Below are positions 19,293 through 33,700 of a stretch of 64,000 bases of DNA, piece by piece. The notes under the pieces are model-generated. The model was not told where the DNA came from and did no database searches. It was given only the letters and a program-made list of their open reading frames with translations. Numbering within the stretch: the stretch's first letter is position 1; each line of letters opens with the position of its first letter. This stretch comes from Prostheceraeus crozeri. Its lineage: Eukaryota; Platyhelminthes; Polycladida; Euryleptidae. A program made the position numbers and the translations under genes. The stretch lies in NCBI GenBank assembly GCA_907163375.1, contig CAJQUW010010425.1, positions 124,001 to 188,000 on the forward strand. Reading direction: 5' to 3'.

Positions 19293-19500
19293 TTTTTTAA
19301 AGAAATATTTTTTTAAATATATTTTGTTTTTTTTTGATTATTATTTAGATTGATATATATTTTTTATTTTTTTATAAAAGAGTCCGGAGGTTATATATTT
19401 CATTTTTATATATTATATTTTTATTTTTATTTTTTATAAAAGAGTCCGGAGGTTATATATTTCATTTTTATATATTATATTTTTATTATTTTTGGTACTT
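19293..19500. repeat. AT-rich leader with a tandem duplication
   Basis: Upstream of the gene fragment. A roughly 63-bp unit centred on AGAGTCCGGAGGTTATATAT is present twice (about 19372-19435 and 19436-19496). Confidence 0.7.
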
Positions 19501-19720
19501 TTTTAAATGGACTAAATTCATCAATTTAAGTCTTAAAAAACCTAAAAAAGAATAAATTTATGAATTTATGTCGTTTTTTTAAAAGTGAAAAAATGAAAAT
19601 GAATCTTTTTGAAAATGGTCTAAATTCACCAATTTAGGTCTTAAAAACCTGAAAAAGTGACTAAATTCATCAATTTAGGACGTTTTTTAAAAGTGAAAAA
19701 ATTGAAAAAGTGGTGTCCTG
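19501..19720. repeat. Hairpin-rich terminal region of element L
   Basis: Four near-copies of a palindromic core (CTAAATT-CATC-AATTTAG and variants, near 19514, 19551, 19619 and 19663), separated by CTTAAAAAACCT and TTTTAAAAGTGAAAAA segments that also repeat. AT content drops right after 19720, so this is the likely end of the element. Confidence 0.6.
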
Positions 19721-22700
19721 GAACGGTCATATATACATTACTGATATCTCCCCACAGTATTCTCTTGGCCTCTATTGAAGCCCGACGTTGAAGTCTATCA
19801 GACATAAGACACGTGTAGACGGAAGCAGTCGCACACTCGACGTATCGAAGTAGAGAAGAATTTGTGTCTAAAGCAATACGTGTGATTGATTATAAATTAT
19901 GAGCGCAGCATCGGTTGAATGCAGAGTGACGTCATCATATCTTCCCTATTGTGATACACTAAGCAGTATGCGCGCGGCTACTGATTTTTACCAAGCTAGC
20001 GTGCCTCGCAATTTGAATCACGCACAATAACATCGTGAATCGAAAAAGCTATATTTGCTCTAAATGTACCTCCAAACCTACCTACTCTCCAGGATATATC
20101 TGGCTAGAATATGGCTAAGGGCAAGCTATATTGATGATATTGGATTAAATGCAGCTACTCATGCCTTGGAAAACCTAAATTATCAAGATATGGTATGTAA
20201 CAAATAAATAGAGCAAAGCTATTTGACTCTATTTAGCAAAAATACCAGTACGGGTCAACCCTGACCCATATTTACTTAGTTGTTATTTTATCTTGAAATT
20301 CAAATTTACCATAGAAGTGATGATGTGGTCGAGTTGTCCATCTAGCATGATCTGGGTGACTGAAAGTTAGGAAAAGTCACAGAAGATGGATGTAATTATT
20401 TCTGCTAATTAATAAAATTATTTCTGCTTCAAAAATAGTTGTCAAAAACTGGTATGGGTCACCATTGACCCGGATCAACGTTCAAAGGTTAAGCAATGCG
20501 TGGGATGGTGTGATCTAGGATATCTTGATAAACAAGTGACATAGTTTTTAACATCGAGGACTAGATAACTTTGAAAAATTAAACCTTCTTTTTCTACATC
20601 CGTGATCATGCTTTCCGTTGGCCAGCGAAATATATCGGGAAAACAATAAATTAATGACAACATTTTGGCCCTTTCCTAAATATTTAAAAAGAAATTGTGA
20701 CATTTGTATTTAAAAAGCAATAATTCAAAATTGGACATGTAGGGCTACTGGGTGGCCTAAATGACTAGGAATCCATGAGCGACCATTTCATTCCTTCAGC
20801 AACTTTCGCTTCCGCTCTTCTACAACTTCGGTTCCGTGACTTACTCTATGCAGTTGCGCAGCCTAAATAGGCTTGCCTATCTCGATCTCTAGCTGTTTCT
20901 GTCGTCGAATAATTGGGAAACTGTACTTGGATCTTTGACAATATTGCCCGCTGGGAAAAAAGCTCGCGATTAGCTAGCACACATCTCGAGCGAATAACGA
21001 GCGCATAGCTTCCGTTTTGTCTCGCAAAATGCTGGCGAAAAGCTTGCCAACTTAGGAGCAAAAACGCTGCTGTTCGCTCGCGATTAGCGATGCTTTTCGA
21101 ATGCTAATGTAGCGCGCTAATCGCTTGCTTCATTGAAAAGCTAGCTGCTCGCCTGATATTCGCTGTACCCTATTAGCATATATGAAGCCTAGTTCGTTGA
21201 CTTCCTGTAGACCTACTTACACATCTAACATAACACAAATGCATGCTGCTCAACGTCATACTGCCGCGAAATGCTCATGGATCAACAGTAGTGGATATAG
21301 AACTGTCAAAACCATAACATTCGGAGACAGTGACAAAAAATGTGAGACTCACCTCTGCTAAACAATTGTAGGCTTGCAGAAGTTCAAAGTTTCTTCCATG
21401 CCATGAAGACTCAATGAGCTGATTTGGTTACAATTAGTTGTATTTTCAGCATAAGTTCCTGTACACCAGCGGTTCGTGTCTAAAATGCAAAATAATGGAG
21501 CCTTTTTATTTACATGCAAAATTACAATTCATAAATGAACATTCGCATTATTACCGTTTTCACTGATTATTTTTATGCAATAATAAGCCACACGTATAAT
21601 AATCTACTGTTGATCACTGTCATCTTGCCACGAAACGCTCCAGGGACTAACAGCAGAATGACTCAATGCTGCTAAACTCAAAACATTCGGAGGCAGTGAC
21701 AAACTGAGAACTCACATAAAAATTGTTTTCATATCAGAAGTTTGGAACTCACATCTGCAAAAATGGTCGCCAATTTCTCTTTCCCGTCGATTCTCATTGA
21801 ACTGGTTTGGTAGAGCCGCGCCAATATTTGATTTTGTTGGGCAGCGATTGCGGTCTGAAATGTACGATAAAATTTTTATACCAGAGCCTTTAAAAAACCG
21901 TTGAGGCACAGCCTAAACGTCAATGTGAAATTTGTGCAATCTGATATCATATAACAAAAGCTGAAAGTAAATTAACACTCTTATTTAGCCATTGTTACAA
22001 AATAAACAAAAAGATAATTCATTTCTACAAATTTTACACATTTTAGCGCATTTTAGAGTAAAAGGTTTTTAGCATGAATAATCCTACAAAAAGAATTCTA
22101 CCGTTGGAGCATTTGTCGTTTTACGAAAAATTCGATAACTTCAAGATTTTCACAACATTATAATTTTCTCCATAACTGAAATCAGCCTAAAGATACACGG
22201 AGGAAAATTTCAATGGTATAAATTATAAGCATGATGGTTTAATTCGATTGGTAGTTGTCCATCTGATTTCATCAAAATCAATGCAAGATGATTAAGTTGC
22301 TCATAATTTTATTGAGGCGATTGCAAGATTGAAATTCTTTGCGAATGTCAAAGCCCGATCCGTCGAAGTTTCAACATGCTGGCATTAATAACAGGTTTTA
22401 AACGTTTCACTTACTTCAATGTTATCCATATTGGTTCATAGATTGTACAAAATGCATATCTCGTTATTGAGTTTAAGTTGCTGAGACTCATGGTCTACAG
22501 CAACCCTATCAACCACAAAAGTCGCCCAGCGGTCGCCGCGACAGCCCTCGGCGTCGCCGAAGTCGCCGCCGCCCGGCGACTCCTGGTGGCGGTCGCCTCG
22601 ACTGTAAGTGGGCGACCGTTGCCCGGTGACCGCTGTCAGCAGTTGCCTCGAGTGTCAACGGCGACCTTCATCATATGTCTGGTTTTAGCATTTAACTAGC

Positions 22701-24766
22701 CTCCATGATGTCAGAAAGGCAATATTCCTGCTTCGCAAAACTGATAAATTGCAAAAATTTCGGCAATCAGCTTCAGAGTTTCTAATTAAGACTCAAATGT
22801 AGAATGCTTGTAGAAAAAGATGCTTCTGCAGCAGAAATTCGAACGCATTTAATCAAACTAGTTCAATGCATTTCCCGCGAGAAAATGAGTCGTGGGCCCT
22901 CGTCAAAAAGTCTTGGGCCACATGAAAAATTGGGGGCCAACAAATTTTTCGAAAATGGCTTATTTGGAAGTAAAAATGCATGATCATATCAATTTGTGAC
23001 CGTTCTCATCGAAAAATGACGTGAAATGTGATGTCTTGAAGTCGAGGGTTGCCCCCCCCCCAATTTTCACGTTTATCTTTTTGACGGGGAGTAGTCGTGA
23101 GTCGGCCCTTAAGTTCACACGAGCTCTAATTTTGGAAGTAGAACGACCCCAGAGTTGTCACACACATTGAGCAGCGAATTTGTTGTGATTTCTAAGAAAA
23201 ACGTATCTCCAATGTTAGTGGACTGGCCGAAACTGTCATCGATCGGCTGTCTGGCACATGTAGGCAAGTTTTTCCTTTGAATAAATAGCCTTAGCTCATT
23301 TCTCTCAGTGATTTTCGCTACATGATGATGATGCATTCAATCGTGAAATGTTGCGTCAAACATCTTTGGTTGCGATGCTTCATATATATTTGCATGACGC
23401 ATCGATGGCAATGAAAAAAATTGCTCAAAATTCTTGACTTGACCGTGAACTTTATATCATTCTGACCATGATTCTGACTATGCCTGAATTTCACCGCTTG
23501 TCAATTTTTTGGTCAATCAAGGTTGCAAGTTAATTCATTCATTAAATTGTGAATGAATGGAAGAATCCTCAATGAGTGTTGCATAATATCTCGGTCGCTT
23601 CAAGCCTGTGATACAGTGAGGGAGAGAAGGGAGAGAGAGAATTCTATTAATAGAAGAGCGCTTTGTCCAGTCCAGCCCGATAGCAGATAACTTTCTCGTG
23701 CGCCTTCGATAGCGCAGCGCAATCGGAAGATCACATTTCAACTCGAGGGGTGAAATAGAGGTCATCGCTTCATTTCATAAAGAGAAATAGCGCAGAATAA
23801 TCTAGACGTTACATTCGTGTCTCTACTTTTGGAACTGCCTGACTGACACCTGTGGACATCGCTGTGTAAATTGATTGATCTCATTAATGGATTATCAACC
23901 AAATTACAATATAGAAAATGCGAGGAATATCCTGAGCCGAAAATATTGATAGAACGGATTACTTATCAAACGAAATTCGTATTAGGTAAGCCGAATGAAG
24001 TGATAATAGATAAATTTAGTAAATAATAGCGGTTAACCTGCACACTACACATTATACCAAGCACTGAATTGACTGAAATATTTCAACAGATAACTTTTGA
24101 ATTAGATGTGATGTAAAAAAGTGTTCCTTTGGTTATAAATGTTTGACTATAGGTAAAGCAAGCCAATATTTCACGACCATTCAGATCGAATCGTGCGGAC
24201 AGACTGACATCGTAAACGAATCGCTTTGCATGAATACAGTAAATCCAGTCGAAGCTCGTTAATTCAGACACGGACAATCATACGGCCGCGGCATTTTTTG
24301 TACATTTGGCAGCTTATATAAGTTGCTTTTGAATTCAGACTTTCAATAATTAAGAGATAGAAAACCTGGTATTTATGCTCTTAATTATCGAGCTTTGACT
24401 GCAAGATACTTTGCACAGCGTTGGCGCTAATTGATGGTTCGCTGCAATGAGATAAAGTCAATTCTGGCAACGTGACATTAGACGGGCGTGAATTAGACGG
24501 ACATTAGACATAAGGGGTAAACATTTTCGAGTAAGCTGCAACGTTTAAAATATTTCATTTAACCAACCTCATTCCCACAGAGATTTCACTAAGTTATCTC
24601 ATTTTTACATGTTACCACTACATGCATCATCGCGATAGGCGTACCTCTGTATAGCTGAACATAGACGAAGCTATTGCTGAATTTTCTTAAATTCGGGTGC
24701 TTTATGTTTGCTCAACTTCATCGGCAAATTAGTCTTAATTATTTTTAGTAAGCTTAATGAGTCTCA
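19721..24766. other. Host-like DNA without a convincing gene
   Basis: Balanced composition; no long frame and no protein I recognise. Points of note: two GGGTCA-N4-TGACCC palindromes near 20257 and 20459; a cluster of GCGATTAGC motifs at 20940-21180; a diverged tandem duplication with about 366-bp spacing at 21240-21910; a GC-rich GGCGACC/GGTCGCC patch at 22520-22665; a C-run near 23050; and a purine-rich tract near 23615-23640. Confidence 0.5.
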
Positions 24767-27700
24767 TGTTTAATGTTTTACAAAAAATATTTTGCAATTT
24801 TCAGGGATATCTGTGAAATTGATGAGACGATAGCTTGTCAATATAGATTAATTGATATTGTTGCTTGAAGCAAATGATTTCGTCAGATCGAGAGAGCCTG
24901 TCTTAAGTCGATTGGAATTAAAGCGTCTATGCCGGTTTATAAAAAGTGCCTAATCTTCGGAAGTACTTCATCCAGGCTCGTGAATATCCCATTCCTTGAA
25001 CTGCGAATATAAAAGGGCCATATACTAACACAGAGTGCCACACTATTAGGTTTAATCGTTTTGAATATGTTAAAGTTTTATGTGCGAATGTGTAGCCTTC
25101 AGAGTGCAAATTTAAACAGATATAAATAATGAGAGCTATGCACAGTTAATTGGATTTTTCAATCGTGGTAGAAATCTTCAAAATTCTTGTTTCACATATC
25201 TTATCGGCTACAACGGCTAGAATTTTAGCTGAGCTGATATTTTCTATCTGAAGCCTCGTCTAGCCGTAAACCGTTCGCTCGCCTTTGGCCATGTCTAGTC
25301 ACAATTTCTCCTGTGGCCACGTCATCAATTCTATTAGATAGATCTCAGGAGAGATAGAAGAGCTGTATTAAACTTTTTGCATGTTAACATTTTCTAACAA
25401 ATAATCTGATAGCTGTTTCAAGATGCGAGCGCTGCAATTGATCACAGTCCAGAGAATGAATGTATTTCCGGTTGCGTATCAATCTTCATAACATCTCATT
25501 CTATCAACAGGAAATTGAAGAAATTACCGGGTGATTTTCGAAAATATTGGATGAGTTGTTTCAGACCTCCAATTCTATCTGATAGACTTCACAGCCTATA
25601 GTGATGTTTTTTATTCCTATCCTGCAGGAGCGCATGATATTTACTAATTCTTTCAAGAGACCGGTCCACTTATTCCTTGACTTACGACTGTCATTCAACG
25701 GTTTCGTTGCATGAATAGAGAGAAAGATGAGTCGCGCAAATCTGAGCCAGAGCACCGAAATGGCATTTCGCTCACTCAATAGCTCGCTATAACGTTCAGA
25801 ATTTGGCAGTGACTGCTTTCTGTCTGGTTATTGAAATTGGTCGTAATTACTGTGGCTCAGCAGATAGAGCTGGTCTAAACAGTGTTTCTACATCGAACTT
25901 AATGGTAGACTGCTTTTATGCATATATAAAGTATCTATATTGACCTCTAAACAGTGTTTCTACGTCGAACTTAATGTAGACTTGCTTTCATGTTTAATGT
26001 TTTACAAAAAATATTTTGCAATTTTCAGGGATATCTGTGAAATTGATGAGACGATAGCTTGTCAATATAGATTAATTGATATTGTTGCTTGAAGCAAATG
26101 ATTTCGTCAGATCGAGAGAGCCTGTCTTAAGTCGATTGGAATTAAAGCGTCTATGCCGGTTTATAAAAAGTGCCTAATCTTCGGAAGTACTTCATCCAGG
26201 CTCGTGAATATCCCATTCCTTGAACTGCGAATATAAAAGGGCCATATACTAACACAGAGTGCCACACTATTAGGTTTAATCGTTTTGAATATGTTAAAGT
26301 TTTATGTGCGAATGTGTAGCCTTCAGAGTGCAAATTTAAACAGATATAAATAATGAGAGCTATGCACAGTTAATTGGATTTTTCAATCGTGGTAGAAATC
26401 TTCAAAATTTTTGTTTCATATATCTTATCGGCTACAACGGCTAGAATTTTAGCTGAGCTGATATTTTCTATCTGAAGCCTCGTCTAGCCGTAAACCGTTC
26501 GCTCGCCTTTGGCCATGTCTAGTCACAATTTCTCCTGTGGCCACGTCATCAATTCTATTAGATAGATCTCAGGAGAAATAGAAGAGCTGTATTAAACTTT
26601 TTGCATGTTAACATTTTCTAACAAATAATCTGATAGCTGTTTCAAGATGCGAGCGCTGCAATTGATCACAGTCCAGAGAATGAATGTATTTCCGGTTGCG
26701 TATCAATCTTCATAACATCTCATTCTATCAACAGGAAATTGAAGAAATTACCGGGTGATTTTCGAAAATATTGGATGAGTTGTTTCAGACCTCCAATTCT
26801 ATCTGATAGACTTCACAGCCTATAGTGATGTTTTTTATTCCTATCCTGCAGGAGCGCATGATATTTACTAATTCTTTCAAGAGACCGGTCCACTTATTCC
26901 TTGACTTACGACTGTCATTCAACGGTTTCGTTGCATGAATAGAGAGAAAGATGAGTCGCGCAAATCTGAGCCAGAGCACCGAAATGGCATTTCGCTCACT
27001 CAATAGCTCGCTATAACGTTCAGAATTTGGCAGTGACTGCTTTCTGTCTGGTTATTGAAATTGGTCGTAATTACTGTGGCTCAGCAGATAGAGCTGGTCT
27101 AAACAGTGTTTCTACATCGAACTTAATGTAGACTTGCTTTAATGCATAATTAAGGTCTATATTGACCTGGGGTCTAAACAGTGTTTCTACGTCGAACTTA
27201 ATGTAGACTTGCTTTCATGTTTAATGTTTTACAAAAAATATTTTGCAATTTTCAGGGATATCTGTGAAATTGATGAGACGATAGCTTGTCAATATAGATT
27301 AATTGATATTGTTGCTTGAAGCAAATGATTTCGTCAGATCGAGAGAGCCTGTCTTAAGTCGATTGGAATTAAAGCGTCTATGCCGGTTTATAAAAAGTGC
27401 CTAATCTTCGGAAGTACTTCATCCAGGCTCGTGAATATCCCATTCCTTGAACTGCGAATATAAAAGGGCCATATACTAACACAGAGTGCCACACTATTAG
27501 GTTTAATCGTTTTGAATATGTTAAAGTTTTATGTGCGAATGTGTAGCCTTCAGAGTGCAAATTTAAACAGATATAAATAATGAGAGCTATGCACAGTTAA
27601 TTGGATTTTTCAATCGTGGTAGAAATCTTCAAAATTCTTGTTTCACATATCTTATCGGCTACAACGGCTAGAATTTTAGCTGAGCTGATATTTTCTATCT

Positions 27701-30700
27701 GAAGCCTCGTCTAGCCGTAAACCGTTCGCTCGCCTTTGGCCATGTCTAGTCACAATTTCTCCTGTGGCCACGTCATCAATTCTATTAGATAGATCTCAGG
27801 AGAGATAGAAGAGCTGTATTAAACTTTTTGCATGTTAACATTTTCTAACAAATAATCTGATAGCTGTTTCAAGATGCGAGCGCTGCAATTGATCACAGTC
27901 CAGAGAATGAATGTATTTCCGGTTGCGTATCAATCTTCATAACATCTCATTCTATCAACAGGAAATTGAAGAAATTACCGGGTGATTTTCGAAAATATTG
28001 GATGAGTTGTTTCAGACCTCCAATTCTATCTGATAGACTTCACAGCCTATAGTGATGTTTTTTATTCCTATCCTGCAGGAGCGCATGATATTTACTAATT
28101 CTTTCAAGAGACCGGTCCACTTATTCCTTGACTTACGACTGTCATTCAACGGTTTCGTTGCATGAATAGAGAGAAAGATGAGTCGCGCAAATCTGAGCCA
28201 GAGCACCGAAATGGCATTTCGCTCACTCAATAGCTCGCTATAACGTTCAGAATTTGGCAGTGACTGCTTTCTGTCTGGTTATTGAAATTGGTCGTAATTA
28301 CTGTGGCTCAGCAGATAGAGCTGGTCTAAACAGTGTTTCTACATCGAACTTAATGTAGACTTGCTTTAATGCATAATTAAGGTCTATATTGACCTGGGGT
28401 CTAAACAGTGTTTCTACGTCGAACTTAATGTAGACTTGCTTTCATGTTTAATGTTTTACAAAAAATATTTTGCAATTTTCAGGGATATCTGTGAAATTGA
28501 TGAGACGATAGCTTGTCAATATAGATTAATTGATATTGTTGCTTGAAGCAAATGATTTCGTCAGATCGAGAGAGCCTGTCTTAAGTCGATTGGAATTAAA
28601 GCGTCTATGCCGGTTTATAAAAAGTGCCTAATCTTCGGAAGTACTTCATCCAGGCTCGTGAATATCCCATTCCTTGAACTGCGAATATAGAAGGGCCATA
28701 TACTAACACAGAGTGCCACACTATTAGGTTTAATCGTTTTGAATATGTTAAAGTTTTATGTGCGAATGTGTAGCCTTCAGAGTGCAAATTTAAACAGATA
28801 TAAATAATGAGAGCTATGCACAGTTAATTGGATTTTTCAATCGTGGTAGAAATCTTCAAAATTTTTGTTTCACATATCTTATCGGCTACAACGGCTAGAA
28901 TTTTAGCTGAGCTGATATTTTCTATCTGAAGCCTCGTCTAGCCGTAAACCGTTCGCTCGCCTTTGGCCATGTCTAGTCACAATTTCTCCTGTGGCCACGT
29001 CATCAATTCTATTAGATAGATCTCAGGAGAGATAGAAGAGCTGTATTAAACTTTTTGCATGTTAACATTTTCTAACAAATAATCTGATAGCTGTTTCAAG
29101 ATGCGAGCGCTGCAATTGATCACAGTCCAGAGAATGAATGTATTTCCGGTTGCGTATCAATCTTCATAACATCTCATTCTATCAACAGGAAATTGAAGAA
29201 ATTACCGGGTGATTTTCGAAAATATTGGATGAGTTGTTTCAGACCTCCAATTCTATCTGATAGACTTCACAGCCTATAGTGATGTTTTTTATTCCTATCC
29301 TGCAGGAGCGCATGATATTTACTAATTCTTTCAAGAGACCGGTCCACTTATTCCTTGACTTACGACTGTCATTCAACGGTTTCGTTGCATGAATAGAGAG
29401 AAAGATGAGTCGCGCAAATCTGAGCCAGAGCACCGAAATGGCATTTCGCTCACTCAATAGCTCGCTATAACGTTCAGAATTTGGCAGTGACTGCTTTCTG
29501 TCTGGTTATTGAAATTGGTCGTAATTACTGTGGCTCAGCAGATAGAGCTGGTCTAAACAGTGTTTCTACATCGAACTTAATGTAGACTTGCTTTAATGCA
29601 TAATTAAGGTCTATATTGACCTGGGGTCTAAACAGTGTTTCTACGTCGAACTTAATGTAGACTTGCTTTCATGTTTAATGTTTTACAAAAAATATTTTGC
29701 AATTTTCAGGGATATCTGTGAAATTGATGAGACGATAGCTTGTCAATATAGATTAATTGATATTGTTGCTTGAAGCAAATGATTTCGTCAGATCGAGAGA
29801 GCCTGTCTTAAGTCGATTGGAATTAAAGCGTCTATGCCGGTTTATAAAAAGTGCCTAATCTTCGGAAGTACTTCATCCAGGCTCGTGAATATCCCATTCC
29901 TTGAACTGCGAATATAAAAGGGCCATATACTAACACAGAGTGCCACACTATTAGGTTTAATCGTTTTGAATATGTTAAAGTTTTATGTGCGAATGTGTAG
30001 CCTTCAGAGTGCAAATTTAAACAGATATAAATAATGAGAGCTATGCACAGTTAATTGGATTTTTCAACCGTGGTAGAAATCTTCAAAATTCTTGTTTCAC
30101 ATATCTTATCGGCTACAACGGCTAGAATTTTAGCTGAGCTGATATTTTCTATCTGAAGCCTCGTCTAGCCGTAAACCGTTCGCTCGCCTTTGGCCATGTC
30201 TAGTCACAATTTCTCCTGTGGCCACGTCATCAATTCTATTAGATAGATCTCAGGAGAGATAGAAGAGCTGTATTAAACTTTTTGCATGTTAACATTTTCT
30301 AACAAATAATCTGATAGCTGTTTCAAGATGCGAGCGCTGCAATTGATCACAGTCCAGAGAATGAATGTATTTCCGGTTGCGTATCAATCTTCATAACATC
30401 TCATTCTATCAACAGGAAATTGAAGAAATTACCGGGTGATTTTCGAAAATATTGGATGAGTTGTTTCAGACCTCCAATTCTATCTGATAGACTTCACAGC
30501 CTATAGTGATGTTTTTTATTCCTATCCTGCAGGAGCGCATGATATTTACTAATTCTTTCAAGAGACCGGTCCACTTATTCCTTGACTTACGACTGTCATT
30601 CAACGGTTTCGTTGCATGAATAGAGAGAAAGATGAGTCGCGCAAATCTGAGCCAGAGCACCGAAATGGCATTTCGCTCACTCAATAGCTCGCTATAACGT

Positions 30701-33700
30701 TCAGAATTTGGCAGTGACTGCTTTCTGTCTGGTTATTGAAATTGGTCGTAATTACTGTGGCTCAGCAGATAGAGCTGGTCTAAACAGTGTTTCTACATCG
30801 AACTTAATGTAGACTTGCTTTAATGCATAATAAGGGTCTATATTGACCTGGGGTCTAAACAGTGTTTCTACGTCGAACTTAATGTAGACTTGCTTTCATG
30901 TTTAATGTTTTACAAAAAATATTTTGCAATTTTCAGGGATATCTGTGAAATTGATGAGACGATAGCTTGTCAATATAGATTAATTGATATTGTTGCTTGA
31001 AGCAAATGATTTCGTCAGATCGAGAGAGCCTGTCTTAAGTCGATTGGAATTAAAGCGTCTATGCCGGTTTATAAAAAGTGCCTAATCTTCGGAAGTACTT
31101 CATCCAGGCTCGTGAATATCCCATTCCTTGAACTGCGAATATAAAAGGGCCATATACTAACACAGAGTGCCACACTATTAGGTTTAATCGTTTTGAATAT
31201 GTTAAAGTTTTATGTGCGAATGTGTAGCCTTCAGAGTGCAAATTTAAACAGATATAAATAATGAGAGCTATGCACAGTTAATTGGATTTTTCAATCGTGG
31301 TAGAAATCTTCAAAATTCTTGTTTCACATATCTTATCGGCTACAACGGCTAGAATTTTAGCTGAGCTGATATTTTCTATCTGAAGCCTCGTCTAGCCGTA
31401 AACCGTTCGCTCGCCTTTGGCCATGTCTAGTCACAATTTCTCCTGTGGCCACGTCATCAATTCTTTTAGATAGATCTCAGGAGAGATAGAAGAGCTGTAT
31501 TAAACTTTTTGCATGTTAACATTTTCTAACAAATAATCTGATAGCTGTTTCAAGATGCGAGCGCTGCAATTGATCACAGTCCAGAGAATGAATGTATTTC
31601 CGGTTGCGTATCAATCTTCATAACATCTCATTCTATCAACAGGAAATTGAAGAAATTACCGGGTGATTTTCGAAAATATTGGATGAGTTGTTTCAGACCT
31701 CCAATTCTATCTGATAGACTTCACAGCCTATAGTGATGTTTTTTATTCCTATCCTGCAGGAGCGCATGATATTTACTAATTCTTTCAAGAGACCGGTCCA
31801 CTTATTCCTTGACTTACGACTGTCATTCAACGGTTTCGTTGCATGAATAGAGAGAAAGATGAGTCGCGCAAATCTGAGCCAGAGCACCGAAATGGCATTT
31901 CGCTCACTCAATAGCTCGCTATAACGTTCAGAATTTGGCAGTGACTGCTTTCTGTCTGGTTATTGAAATTGGTCGTAATTACTGTGGCTCAGCAGATAGA
32001 GCTGGTCTAAACAGTGTTTCTACATCGAACTTAATGTAGACTTGCTTTCATGTTTAATGTTTTACAAAAAATATTTTGCAATTTTCAGGGATATCTGTGA
32101 AATTGATGAGACGATAGCTTGTCAATATAGATTAATTGATATTGTTGCTTGAAGCAAATGATTTCGTCAGATCGAGAGAGCCTGTCTTAAGTCGATTGGA
32201 ATTAAAGCGTCTATGCCGGTTTATAAAAAGTGCATAATCTTCGGAAGTACTTCATCCAGGCTCGTGAATATCCCATTCCTTGAACTGCGAATATAAAAGG
32301 GCCATATACTAACACAGAGTGCCACACTATTAGGTTTAATCGTTTTGAATATGTTAAAGTTTTATGTGCGAATGTGTAGCCTTCAGAGTGCAAATTTAAA
32401 CAGATATAAATAATGAGAGCTATGCACAGTTAATTGGATTTTTCAATCGTGGTAGAAATCTTCAAAATTCTTGTTTCACATATCTTATCGGCTACAACGG
32501 CTAGAATTTTAGCTGAGCTGATATTTTCTATCTGAAGCCTCGTCTAGCCGTAAACCGTTCGCTCGCCTTTGGCCATGTCTAGTCACAATTTCTCCTGTGG
32601 CCACGTCATCAATTCTATTAGATAGATCTCAGGAGAGATAGAAGAGCTGTATTAAACTTTTTGCATGTTAACATTTTCTAACAAATAATCTGATAGCTGT
32701 TTCAAGATGCGAGCGCTGCAATTGATCACAGTCCAGAGAATGAATGTATTTCCGGTTGCGTATCAATCTTCATAACATCTCATTCTATCAACAGGAAATT
32801 GAAGAAATTACCGGGTGATTTTCGAAAATATTGGATGAGTTGTTTCAGACCTCCAATTCTATCTGATAGACTTCACAGCCTATAGTGATGTTTTTTATTC
32901 CTATCCTGCAGGAGCGCATGATATTTACTAATTCTTTCAAGAGACCGGTCCACTTATTCCTTGACTTACGACTGTCATTCAACGGTTTCGTTGCATGAAT
33001 AGAGAGAAAGATGAGTCGCGCAAATCTGAGCCAGAGCACCGAAATGGCATTTCGCTCACTCAATAGCTCGCTATAACGTTCAGAATTTGGCAGTGACTGC
33101 TTTCTGTCTGGTTATTGAAATTGGTCGTAATTACTGTGGCTCAGCAGATAGAGCTGGTCTAAACAGTGTTTCTACATCGAACTTAATGTAGACTTGCTTT
33201 CATGTTTAATGTTTTACAAAAAATATTTTGCAATTTTCAGGGATATCTGTGAAATTGATGAGACGATAGCTTGTCAATATAGATTAATTGATATTGTTGC
33301 TTGAAGCAAATGATTTCGTCAGATCGAGAGAGCCTGTCTTAAGTCGATTGGAATTAAAGCGTCTATGCCGGTTTATAAAAAGTGCCTAATCTTCGGAAGT
33401 ACTTCATCCAGGCTCGTGAATATCCCATTCCTTGAACTGCGAATATAAAAGGGCCATATACTAACACAGAGTGCCACACTATTAGGTTTAATCGTTTTGA
33501 ATATGTTAAAGTTTTATGTGCGAATGTGTAGCCTTCAGAGTGCAAATTTAAACAGATATAAATAATGAGAGCTATGCACAGTTAATTGGATTTTTCAATC
33601 GTGGTAGAAATCTTCAAAATTCTTGTTTCACATATCTTATCGGCTACAACGGCTAGAATTTTAGCTGAGCTGATATTTTCTATCTGAAGCCTCGTCTAGC

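Noticed and set aside
20257-20480. Hormone response elements
   Set aside because: The palindromes resemble such sites, but the spacing of 4 is unusual and there is no gene nearby.
22478-22699. 73-codon Ala/Val-rich frame
   Set aside because: Produced by the GC-rich low-complexity patch.
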